The position numbers and the translations under genes are program-made. Under the pieces are notes generated by a model. The model saw only the letters and a list, made by a program, of their open reading frames with translations. It ran no database searches and had not been told where the DNA came from. From Acidobacteriota bacterium (lineage in GTDB: Bacteria > Acidobacteriota > Blastocatellia > Pyrinomonadales > Pyrinomonadaceae), in NCBI GenBank assembly GCA_019639235.1, contig JAHBSG010000016.1, positions 24,579 to 88,578 of the forward strand: 64,000 bases of DNA, given 5' to 3'. Of the stretch, positions 8,159 to 16,306 are shown in pieces (the first letter of the stretch is position 1; each line of letters starts with the position of its first letter).

Positions 8159-8797
8159 CTACTTGGATGAGATCTGTGCCAGAAATGAATAACGGCGGTA
8201 GAGCGGCTCGATCTTCACGTCGTGCCGCCCACGCATTTCCCCAAGAAACGGCATAAGGCCTTCCCAATGCGTGACGTGAAACTTTGAAAGCCACCATTTA
8301 AGCAGACGAGCAAAGAACGCGGGCAAGTCGCGTTGGTCGTAGAAATCGACGATATAGAGCGAGCCTCCGGAGGCAAGATTTTGGAGGGCGTTCTCGATCG
8401 ATTCGCGCCATGGCGGGATCATCGATATCGAGTAAGAAAAGAAGATCTTGTCGAAGGGCTTGGCAAGTTCGAAGGTCGAATCGAAGCGAAAATCATCGGC
8501 GAGGGCGGTCTTGAGCGTAATGTTTTTCACGCCCGCGGCATCGACCTTCGCCTGCGCCGTCTCGAGCATCGCCGAGGATGCATCGAGGCCGTAGAAGTGA
8601 GCTTTCGGGTGACGCTTTGCTAGGATTATCAGGTTCCGAGCCGTTCCGCAGCCGGCCTCGAGCACGCGTTCGCCCGCCTTGACGTCCATTTCATCAAGCA
8701 GGCGATCGCGGCCGAGAAGGTAGTATTTACGCGTCGCGTCATAGAAGTACCGCTGCAGGCGATACATCCGATCCATGCTCTCAAACGCGTCGGTCAT
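8159..8797 (-). CDS. btaB: BtaB-like SAM-dependent N-methyltransferase
   Basis: A 212-residue class I methyltransferase with motif I LEAGCGTARN (about residues 46-55) and YGLDASSAM as motif II. BtaB adds three methyl groups to diacylglycerylhomoserine to finish the betaine lipid DGTS. Assignment rests on size, motif layout and a 4-nt ATGA overlap with the upstream btaA-like gene. On sequence alone another small methyltransferase role cannot be excluded. Confidence 0.82.
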   Translation of the reverse strand: MTDAFESMDRMYRLQRYFYDATRKYYLLGRDRLLDEMDVKAGERVLEAGCGTARNLIILAKRHPKAHFYGLDASSAMLETAQAKVDAAGVKNITLKTALADDFRFDSTFELAKPFDKIFFSYSISMIPPWRESIENALQNLASGGSLYIVDFYDQRDLPAFFARLLKWWLSKFHVTHWEGLMPFLGEMRGRHDVKIEPLYRRYSFLAQISSK

Positions 8798-10026
8798 TTA
8801 AGTTCGTAGAGATGAAAGCCGCCGTAGATCGAGGCTCGATCCTGCTTGAAAAGCTCAGCGGAAAGCTCGCGGTGATATTCGAACCGGCCAAGCAGTTCCG
8901 GCGGCAACGCTTCCTCAAGCGGCGAAGCTGCACCGGCAGTTCTGAAAATGATCCGAGCACCGGGCTCGGCCAGCTCGGCGATCGCCATCCAGAGCTCCGT
9001 CATCTGCTCGGCGTTCATCCAGTCCTGAGCATCAAGGAAAACGAAACGGTTGAATGTTCCGGCCGGCTGCTGCCGGATCTCATCGGTCGCGGAGATGACC
9101 TTGAACGAGAGCCGTCCGATGTTCGCTTTAAGTTTGGCGAAATTCTCTTCCTTTAAAGATTCCGGCAGTGCCTTTCGGTTCTCGGTATCATACCGGCGGC
9201 CGAATGCCTGCCAGGCAAAATAGTTGTCGTCGATCGGGAAGCCGCATGCGAGGCGGTGAGCCCGCTCGCGGTAGATATCGATGATGCTGCCGCCCTCGGC
9301 AAGGTCTTTTTTCAGCTCTTCGTATTGCTGCGGCGGAATGCCGAGCCCGAAGAGCGTTACCGGCAAACGGCCGATCAGCTTGATAAGCGAACTCTCAAAA
9401 AATGGACCGACCTTCTCGTCGAAAAGGCGTTCTTGTTCTTCGGGGGTTTTCGCCTTCAGCACCGCTGCCGGGTCGCAGCCGAGCCGGCGGCTGAGCCAGT
9501 GAAAGAACCGGAGGAAGTAGCCGTTCCGCGAGTGCTCGTAAAGCCCGGCGTTCCGGAAAAAACTGATCCGGTCGCCGTAGGCAAGGCTGCCGAGAAGCGT
9601 GTTCGATTCCCAAAAATTTCGAGCTTCTTTACTGAGGTTCGGTGCGATGTACTTCAGATAATCCGAGCCGGTACGTGGCCCTTTCCCTCGGCCGAAGAAA
9701 TCAAAGAACGATTCATGCCCGGGAAGATATCGGATGGCAGCGGCTTTCAACTCGAGCAGGTAAATGTGATGTCGGTTGAGGTCAACGGCCGTAACGCTTT
9801 GCGGTCCTTCGAGAAGGTAATTGAGGGCATTGCAGCCGCCCGATGAGATGGTCAGTATTCGCGAGTCCGCGTCGATCGCAATTGCCGCGATATCGACCCG
9901 CGGGTCTTCCCAGATCTGGTTGTAAACAAAGGCATCGAACCATGCAGCGAAAAGCCGCTGAAGGATGCCCTGAGTTGAAACGCTGCTTTCGTTCCTTACG
10001 GCCTCGAGTACAAGCTGCTGTGCCAT
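8794..10026 (-). CDS. btaA: BtaA-like aminocarboxypropyl transferase (DUF3419)
   Basis: A 410-residue DUF3419 protein. BtaA transfers the 3-amino-3-carboxypropyl group of SAM to diacylglycerol, giving diacylglycerylhomoserine. Family landmarks are YNQIWEDPRVDI (about residues 35-46), the SAM-binding ISSGGCNALNYLL (about 61-73) and VTAVDLNRHHIYL, plus FVFLDAQDWM near residue 330. The operon btaA-btaB implies phosphorus-free betaine lipids in the membrane. The start matches the BtaA pattern, and 73 bp separate it from the permease gene. Confidence 0.88.
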   Translation of the reverse strand: MAQQLVLEAVRNESSVSTQGILQRLFAAWFDAFVYNQIWEDPRVDIAAIAIDADSRILTISSGGCNALNYLLEGPQSVTAVDLNRHHIYLLELKAAAIRYLPGHESFFDFFGRGKGPRTGSDYLKYIAPNLSKEARNFWESNTLLGSLAYGDRISFFRNAGLYEHSRNGYFLRFFHWLSRRLGCDPAAVLKAKTPEEQERLFDEKVGPFFESSLIKLIGRLPVTLFGLGIPPQQYEELKKDLAEGGSIIDIYRERAHRLACGFPIDDNYFAWQAFGRRYDTENRKALPESLKEENFAKLKANIGRLSFKVISATDEIRQQPAGTFNRFVFLDAQDWMNAEQMTELWMAIAELAEPGARIIFRTAGAASPLEEALPPELLGRFEYHRELSAELFKQDRASIYGGFHLYELK

Positions 10027-10099
10027 GTTAACGATTTTGCACGTTGGCTTTTCCGGTTCAAGAAGGCGTGAACGCGAATTAACAGGGATTTACGCCTGC

Positions 10100-11197
10100 C
10101 TACTCGTTGACCATCACCTCGACCGGATCGATCGCCGAGGCCTTCCAGGCCGGGTAAAGTGCACCGACGAGGCTTCCACCGATGGCGATCGCGACCGCGG
10201 TGAGAACCCAGCCGAGACTGAACTCGAACACCAGATCGAAGAAATAGCCGATCAAAAGGGAAGCGGAAAATGCAGCGAAAAGCCCGAAGATAACGCCGAG
10301 CACACCGACGGCAAAGGCTTCGCCCTCGATGGCCGAAACGATGAAACCCTTTGAGGCTCCGAGCGATTTCAGGATGCCGATCTCTTTCCGCCGCTCGGTG
10401 ATGGTCGTATAAAGCGAGAGCAGAACGAAGATCGTCGAAACGAACGCGCCGAGCCCGACCATTACACGCAGGAAAGTATTGAGGGCCGGGATCCGCTCCT
10501 GTGCATCGATGATGAGGTCGCGCGTCAGGTTGACCTTGTTACCGGGAAGTTCGGAGTTAATCCTCGCCGCGACAGCGTCGGCGTCCTCGCCATCTTTGAT
10601 CTTGACGAGGATATACGTGCATTTATCCTTGACCTCGAGGATGTTTTGCATCGTCGCAAGCGGCATCTTGATCCGCGAGCCCGAAGGCGGAGAAAAAACA
10701 CCTGCGATCGTAAAATCGCGTCCAAGCAGTTCGATCTTGTCGCCGACCTTGACGTTGTCTTCGATCATCCGGCGTTCATCGAGGATGACCTCGTTCTCGC
10801 CGGTCGGTGCCCGTCCCTCGACGATCTGCATCTCGTTCATCCGGGCAAACGGCTCCCAATCGAGCCCGTCGAGCTGCATTATGCCCCAGCGGCCCGTCGG
10901 GCTCGGAGCGATGTAGCGGATGACCGGAATTGTCGATTCAACGCCCTCGATCTCAAGCAGGCGGTCGGCATAGGCCGTGGGCACGGGTGCGTTTGAGCTG
11001 TCGTAGGTCATCGCACCGGCACGGGTAAAAACGATCTCGGCCTTCCAGTTCGCGGCCCGTTTTGCCATGTCGTTCGACATCCCGCGGGCGAGCCCGGTGA
11101 AAAGCACGACGAGCACAACACCGAGCGCAACGCCGACAATGCTCAGCAGCGTTCTAAAGGGCCGTACACGTAGATTTGCGAGGACAAGCTCGAGCAT
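10100..11197 (-). CDS. MacB/FtsX-type ABC transporter permease
   Basis: A 365-residue permease. An N-terminal membrane helix (about residues 18-40) is followed by a large periplasmic MacB_PCD domain (about 45-235), then three helices of the FtsX domain (about 245-360) and the typical ending ALYPAWKASAIDPVEVMVNE. No ATPase gene lies beside it, so it must pair with one elsewhere. It is last in a minus-strand run with the glycosyltransferase genes, 36 bp after the first of them, suggesting export of a lipid or glycoconjugate (inference). Confidence 0.88.
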   Translation of the reverse strand: MLELVLANLRVRPFRTLLSIVGVALGVVLVVLFTGLARGMSNDMAKRAANWKAEIVFTRAGAMTYDSSNAPVPTAYADRLLEIEGVESTIPVIRYIAPSPTGRWGIMQLDGLDWEPFARMNEMQIVEGRAPTGENEVILDERRMIEDNVKVGDKIELLGRDFTIAGVFSPPSGSRIKMPLATMQNILEVKDKCTYILVKIKDGEDADAVAARINSELPGNKVNLTRDLIIDAQERIPALNTFLRVMVGLGAFVSTIFVLLSLYTTITERRKEIGILKSLGASKGFIVSAIEGEAFAVGVLGVIFGLFAAFSASLLIGYFFDLVFEFSLGWVLTAVAIAIGGSLVGALYPAWKASAIDPVEVMVNE

Positions 11198-11233
11198 CAG
11201 TAAACAATTAGTCTAGCAATAACCGCCGGTGAA

Positions 11234-12592
11234 TCAACGGCCGCTCCCGGTTTTCCGAAGAAGCTCAACGTGGTCGAAGGCGGCGGCTGCCTCGATATCC
11301 GTATAGAGATCGCGGCGGGAATGAAACTCCTCGTAGATCCGGTCGTAGGTATCGAAGAGCCGCTGGGTCGATGCCTCTCGGGTATTCGCCCGGGCGGTTT
11401 CAACCGCGCTCTCGGCGCGGAGCTTTGCCGCTTCGGGGTCGTCGGCGATCGACCTAACGGCATCGGCGAACGCTTTGCCATCGGGTGGCATCAGCCAGGC
11501 GTTTTCGTCAGTGGCGTATGAGAGTATCCCGCCAGCTCGTGGAGCTACAGTCGGAACGCCCGATGCCATAGCCTCAAGTGGCGCAATGCCGAAAGGCTCT
11601 TTCGGGTTTGGGTGGACGAAGGCATCGGCGTTCGCGTAAAGGTCGGCCAGGGTTTCCTTGTCGAGATGGCCGAGAAGAACGATCTTGCCCGGGCCCAATT
11701 TCTCGCCTTCCTTTCGGAGCCATTCCTCTTGCGGCCCGGCACCGGCGACGACCAATCGAAAATCGCGCGTGTCGCCCGCGAGCTCTTTAATCATCTCGAT
11801 CAGCAGCCCGACATTTTTTTCCGGCGAGATGCGTCCGGCGTAGAGTATCGCGAATGCTTCGCCCGGTATGCCGGCGAGTTCGATCAGCCTTGCCCGGCCC
11901 GCTTGGCTCGTACGGTCGGGTGTGAACTGAACCGCATCAACGCCGCGAGGGCAAACAAACACACGGTCCGCCAGTTCGACCCGCGGAGCCTTGAGCCACC
12001 GCCACGTTCTCCGCATCAGCCCGCCTGTTTTTTCGGCCGATAGGTAAAACTCCTCCGCCGTATAGACCGAATTTGCGATATGAAAATCAAAGCTCGGCAA
12101 TGTGTATTTGCCGATGATCTGCCGGGCGAACCATTCGCCTGCCCGCCCACCGAAGAGGAACGAGCCGACGTTATCGTCCATTCGTTCGCATGAGAAATGC
12201 ACGAGAATTGGCCGGCCGAGCTTCTTGAAGCTGTTTGTTCGGATCATCGCCCCCATCATGCTCAGTGTGTACTTGTCCGTGACCTCTACAAGATCCGGCC
12301 GCTCCTTAAGCATTATCTCGCGGATAGGCGAGCCGCCGTTCATATACTGCCACGGCATTATGATCCGGTAGCGTTTATCGAAGATCGGAGAATAACGAGC
12401 CGGGACATAATAAATTCTGGCAAAATCATTGACCTCTTCGATCTCTTCCTTTTCGCCCGGTACGATCAAGACGGCCTCGCGTTCAAGCCGGCCGGCGGCC
12501 GCGAGCAGATTGTTGTACGAGGTACTGATACCACCCGAGTTCTTGTGGTAATAATTGGTGATGTGGAGTGTTTTGAAAGGGGACTGGCTCAC
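11234..12592 (-). CDS. GT4-family glycosyltransferase
   Basis: A 452-residue GT-B glycosyltransferase. The N-terminal acceptor half shows HITNYYHKNSGGISTSYNNL (about residues 9-28). The C-terminal nucleotide-sugar half has ILYAGRISPEKNV (about 253-265) and the EX7E region PFGIAPLEAMASG (about 343-355). It probably transfers a sugar from an NDP-sugar to a lipid or polysaccharide acceptor at the cytoplasmic face of the membrane. It overlaps the membrane-protein gene by 4 nt (ATGA). Acceptor unknown. Confidence 0.88.
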   Translation of the reverse strand: MSQSPFKTLHITNYYHKNSGGISTSYNNLLAAAGRLEREAVLIVPGEKEEIEEVNDFARIYYVPARYSPIFDKRYRIIMPWQYMNGGSPIREIMLKERPDLVEVTDKYTLSMMGAMIRTNSFKKLGRPILVHFSCERMDDNVGSFLFGGRAGEWFARQIIGKYTLPSFDFHIANSVYTAEEFYLSAEKTGGLMRRTWRWLKAPRVELADRVFVCPRGVDAVQFTPDRTSQAGRARLIELAGIPGEAFAILYAGRISPEKNVGLLIEMIKELAGDTRDFRLVVAGAGPQEEWLRKEGEKLGPGKIVLLGHLDKETLADLYANADAFVHPNPKEPFGIAPLEAMASGVPTVAPRAGGILSYATDENAWLMPPDGKAFADAVRSIADDPEAAKLRAESAVETARANTREASTQRLFDTYDRIYEEFHSRRDLYTDIEAAAAFDHVELLRKTGSGR

Positions 12593-13407
12593 TGATGTTC
12601 TTTATGCTTTCCGCGTTGAGCCTCGAAGACCACGGACGACGTGATCACCGCAAGCACGAGCAGTATCATGCCGTCAACGCCCCAATACTTTACAAAGGCG
12701 ATCTCTTTTCCGCCGCCGTATGTCCAGAAGGGCTTATTCGTGATCGCCCAAACCAGCAATTGCGAGAAGATGCCGAAGCCTGCAATGATCAGCAATGCCC
12801 CAAGGTAAGCTCCGCGGCGGAGCATATACGAAACCTCGTTCGGGATGAAAGCGACGAAGTGAAAGATCACAAGCGGAAGCTTCGAAATATCGCTTATCAG
12901 CGATTTGCTTTCAGCCTCACCGACGATCATCACGCCCCGCCGCATCGCGAAAAGGGTGAAGAGCGCAGAAATTATCGAAACACAAACGGAACGAAGTATG
13001 GCTCCCGAGGTTTGATCCTGCGTTGCGGTCAAATAACCGAAGCCTGCCTGTAGCAGAAACTCGAAAAAATGGCTTATGGTCGGCACCAGGACCATAATGG
13101 TCAGCAGGGCTTTCCAAGGCGGTTCAACGCGGCGAAATGCCTGGATCAACGCACCGCCGACACCGGCAAAAAAGAAACGAAAAACGAACTGGACCGTAGC
13201 CGCAAGGATCGCAAGCCGAAGAGTCTCTTTGCCGATCAAATATGTGGCGAAAAAGATCGGGGCCCGAAGCACGCCGCTAAAGATCGCTCCCTTATAATTC
13301 CAATAGCGAATAAATAGCGAAGGATCGTTCCAGAGTATCCGCATCGCCTCGCCGATCGTGTGCGATACAGGGATCTCCGGAACTTCATCGACCGATATCT
13401 CTCTCAT
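12589..13407 (-). CDS. Uncharacterised multi-pass membrane protein
   Basis: A 272-residue protein with a cytoplasmic N-terminus and about six hydrophobic segments (around residues 45-65, 75-95, 105-125, 140-160, 200-225 and 245-262). No catalytic motif is recognised. It lies between two glycosyltransferase genes, 24 bp after one and overlapping the other by 4 nt, so a role in moving or assembling their product is plausible. The family is not identified. Confidence 0.7.
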   Translation of the reverse strand: MREISVDEVPEIPVSHTIGEAMRILWNDPSLFIRYWNYKGAIFSGVLRAPIFFATYLIGKETLRLAILAATVQFVFRFFFAGVGGALIQAFRRVEPPWKALLTIMVLVPTISHFFEFLLQAGFGYLTATQDQTSGAILRSVCVSIISALFTLFAMRRGVMIVGEAESKSLISDISKLPLVIFHFVAFIPNEVSYMLRRGAYLGALLIIAGFGIFSQLLVWAITNKPFWTYGGGKEIAFVKYWGVDGMILLVLAVITSSVVFEAQRGKHKEHQ

Positions 13408-13431
13408 TGTTGGCTGTTCGGTTTCGATGAC

Positions 13432-14661
13432 TCAGGCCGCCTCCGCCGGGTTATTTTCGAGCTTGAGCTTCTTTTCGTTCTCAAGCCTTATGGTCTCATT
13501 ATAGGCGGCGTAAACCGATTCGAAGATGGCATCCCAGGACTTGGTCTCGGCCGAAATTCGGGCCTGCCGACGCATAGCTTCAAGCTTCTGCGGGCCGTCC
13601 ATCAATTCGATGACGCGGTCGCGAAAATCCTCGAGGCTGCTCGCAACGAAGCCGGTCTCGCCTTGTGTGACCAGAAATTTCGGCCCGCCTTTATCGGTAA
13701 CGATCGGCACGACGCCCGACGCTGCCGCTTCTTGGGCAACGTTGCCAAACGCATCGGTCTCCGAAGCAAAGATGAAGACATCCATGTTAGCGTATGCCTC
13801 GGCCAATTGTTCGCCGGACAAGAATCCGGTGAACTCGGCGTTCTTCAAATTCCGCTGCAAGTGCTCGCGTTCGTTACCTTCGCCGACGATCAGGAACTTG
13901 AAATTCGTCTTTCCTTTCTTGATCAGTTCTTCTTCAAGATCGACAAACATCCTGACGTTCTTCTCGGCCCGCAGCCGGCCAACGAATCCGAGCCGAAAGA
14001 TGCCGTCTTTGACCGTCCGCTTAGCGGGCGAGAAGAATTCGGCATCGACCCCGCGGCCCATAAAGAGAGCCTTGCGGTGCGTGCCTTTCCCGAGAAGCTC
14101 GATCAGTTCCTGATTCGGTGCAAGCACGACCTTCGGCATCTTGTAGTAGAGCACCGTACCGTAGAGTATCTTCTTTTCGGCGAAGCCCGAGATCGAGGTC
14201 GTCAGGCCCTGCGGCAGAAATCGCATCATCCTTCGCAGGCGTTGGGCAGCGAATTCATGAACGTTCGTGTGCCAGGAGCCGAGCAACGGCATTTGGAGCT
14301 TCCATGCGAGATACGCACCGACTATGCTCACATCATTCAGCCCGGTTATGTGGATCACGTCCGGCTGAAACTCCATCAAGGCCTTGAGCACTTTATTTGT
14401 GTGCCGCTGAAAAAGCGGGTCGTAGGCGAGTTCTTCATCAAGCGCAAATGAGACCGGCGAACGCTTGAGGCGCATTTGCTTTACGCTGCCTTCATCCCAC
14501 GTCTTTGTCTCTTTGCCGGCGTGGACGACCAGCATCGGGAAGTCGTGCTTCTTGGCGTAGTCGGTAAGCCGCCGGCACGTCATCGCCGCGCCGTTGACCT
14601 CAAGGTATGAATCTGGAAAAAAGGCTACTCTCGGTACTCTATCCACAAAAAATAACTGCAC
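13432..14661 (-). CDS. GT4-family glycosyltransferase
   Basis: A 409-residue GT-B enzyme. The N-terminus reads VDRVPRVAFFPDSYLEVNGA, the glycine-rich acceptor loop of diacylglycerol glycosyltransferase-like GT4 enzymes. The donor half has LGFVGRLRAEKNV (about residues 222-234) and FIFASETDAFGNVAQEAAASG with the EX7E-type motif (about 296-316). It likely adds a sugar to a membrane lipid. It is second in the PHP-GT-membrane-GT-permease run and 84 bp from the PHP gene. Confidence 0.87.
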   Translation of the reverse strand: MQLFFVDRVPRVAFFPDSYLEVNGAAMTCRRLTDYAKKHDFPMLVVHAGKETKTWDEGSVKQMRLKRSPVSFALDEELAYDPLFQRHTNKVLKALMEFQPDVIHITGLNDVSIVGAYLAWKLQMPLLGSWHTNVHEFAAQRLRRMMRFLPQGLTTSISGFAEKKILYGTVLYYKMPKVVLAPNQELIELLGKGTHRKALFMGRGVDAEFFSPAKRTVKDGIFRLGFVGRLRAEKNVRMFVDLEEELIKKGKTNFKFLIVGEGNEREHLQRNLKNAEFTGFLSGEQLAEAYANMDVFIFASETDAFGNVAQEAAASGVVPIVTDKGGPKFLVTQGETGFVASSLEDFRDRVIELMDGPQKLEAMRRQARISAETKSWDAIFESVYAAYNETIRLENEKKLKLENNPAEAA

Positions 14662-14745
14662 GGCCCCTATAAAATTGACAGGCGGCCGATTATCGCCCGC
14701 CTGCGTAAAAACCTATCGAGAAATTTCGCGTGCCTTCGCGATCCG

Positions 14746-15972
14746 CTACGCCGTGCTTTCGCTCGAAAATTCGGCAGTGATCTCACGTTCCGCGGGAACA
14801 TCGAACCGGGCCATTTCAACGCTCTTCGGCACCCGGTCCTTTTTCTTTCTCGCAACACGGAAAACGGGCATCATCGTCGGGCTTCCAAGTACACGGAGTG
14901 TCCAGATCGCAGCCCGCAGCCATGTCGGGCCGCCACGCTTCCAATGAGCGGAAAGTGGACGGAGGCCGTGCCCGTCGTCAATATCAAAAAAGACCCGGTC
15001 GAACCAACGCTTGCGGCCATCCGGATATTCCTCGTAATGCTTAAGTATCTCAGAGAACGAACGAAGCTGCCGCGAATGGAGCGGGTGCTCATATTCCGGC
15101 ATCAGCACAACCTCGCTTCGTTTTTCAACCCGGATCTCTTCCGCAAATTCCTCAAATGTCTGAGCATTTGTCAGATTCACGACCGTATTCGGCTGGCAGC
15201 CATGGCGGTCGCCGCCGGTGGCAAGAGGAATCCCAAGCGACTCTGCGAGCTCGATAACGGCCTTGTTCTCAGACCATGTGCGGAAACCGTTGATCTCAAA
15301 GGCGTGTATCCAGCGGCCGTGAACGCGAATGAAATCTTTAAGCAGTAATTCGTGCCGTTCTTGCCCGACAAGTTCGATGTCCCAGAGCGGATGGTTCAAA
15401 ATGACAAGAACGCCGGGAAGCTCATTAAGCATCGCAAAGAGCTCAGCGAGCCGCTCGTCCGTCTGCACTTCCTTATTAAAGGTGAAATCGAGCAGGTCCT
15501 TCGTGATATCAATGGCACGGTCCTTCGGGAGGTTGTGAACACCTACGTGAAAGAAGCCGTATGCGAACGGGACCGTCCACTCGAGCGAGATCGGCGCGTT
15601 CTCATCCTCGTGGCTTTCATTCACCAAGAGGTTGGCATCGATCGCATCATGGTCCGTCAAAGAAACGATCGATTCGAGCCCGCAATCGTGGATCTGTTCT
15701 TTTTCGATCCGGTAAACGTCGTGAGCGGTCAGCGGCGGGCTCCAATACGCGGTCGAGAAATCGATCGCCTTGCCCTCGCGTTCTAGATAGTTGTCGCGTT
15801 CCTTTCGCCAGAATTGGGCAATGATCGGAAGCTTTTCGGCGTAGTGCGGGATAAAGTCGAGCATCTCTTTCGAATGCTCCGTATGACAGTGCAACGAGAC
15901 GCCTTTCTTGGCGTTCTTGCTCAGGTCCTTTCGCTTGCGCAGGATGTGCAATCTCGTTGTCTTAAGATTCAT
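14746..15972 (-). CDS. PHP-domain phosphoesterase-like protein
   Basis: A 408-residue protein with metal-binding motifs of the polymerase-and-histidinol-phosphatase fold: SLHCHTEHSKE (about residues 26-36), SLTDHDAID (about 104-112), ILNHPLWDIE (about 194-203) and GGDRHGCQ (about 250-257). The conserved His and Asp residues suggest a metal-dependent phosphoesterase. It heads the glycosyltransferase run, so it may act on a phosphorylated sugar or lipid intermediate (inference). GGGGAC precedes the ATG at 15972. Confidence 0.8.
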   Translation of the reverse strand: MNLKTTRLHILRKRKDLSKNAKKGVSLHCHTEHSKEMLDFIPHYAEKLPIIAQFWRKERDNYLEREGKAIDFSTAYWSPPLTAHDVYRIEKEQIHDCGLESIVSLTDHDAIDANLLVNESHEDENAPISLEWTVPFAYGFFHVGVHNLPKDRAIDITKDLLDFTFNKEVQTDERLAELFAMLNELPGVLVILNHPLWDIELVGQERHELLLKDFIRVHGRWIHAFEINGFRTWSENKAVIELAESLGIPLATGGDRHGCQPNTVVNLTNAQTFEEFAEEIRVEKRSEVVLMPEYEHPLHSRQLRSFSEILKHYEEYPDGRKRWFDRVFFDIDDGHGLRPLSAHWKRGGPTWLRAAIWTLRVLGSPTMMPVFRVARKKKDRVPKSVEMARFDVPAEREITAEFSSESTA

Positions 15973-16306
15973 ACAATTGTCCCCATTCCCGGACGTATCA
16001 AACTCTATAACCTAACAAATAAGATCGAATAAGTAAATTCACATCCGGTTCGCTTAAATACGCGTGTAATGGATGCCGAAAAGCTCCGTGCGGATGCAGT
16101 TTCATTTGCCCGGACAAGCCCGTTCAAAGCGGCTCGTGGCCGCCTGCCGGGCAACGCCGGCCGGCCGGATCGAATCGACCAAATTAGTAAGAGCATCGAG
16201 CGAAAAAAAATGTCAGTTCCTGTCACATTCTTTACGGCGTCGGTGTTTCTATCATTGAGCAAGGGGAAAGCTAAAGATCGACTACTATTGGTCCGGGAAA
16301 GTTATT
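15973..16306. other. Divergent intergenic region, no gene seen
   Basis: This 334-bp region separates two divergent genes and is A/T-rich at both ends, as expected for two promoters. I see no clear open gene, strong hairpin or repeat. A GGGAAAG sequence about 8 nt before the ATG at 16307 may be a ribosome site. Confidence 0.5.

Noticed and set aside
13360..14451. A 363-codon open frame on the plus strand
   Set aside because: Antisense to the well-supported glycosyltransferase gene at 13432-14661.
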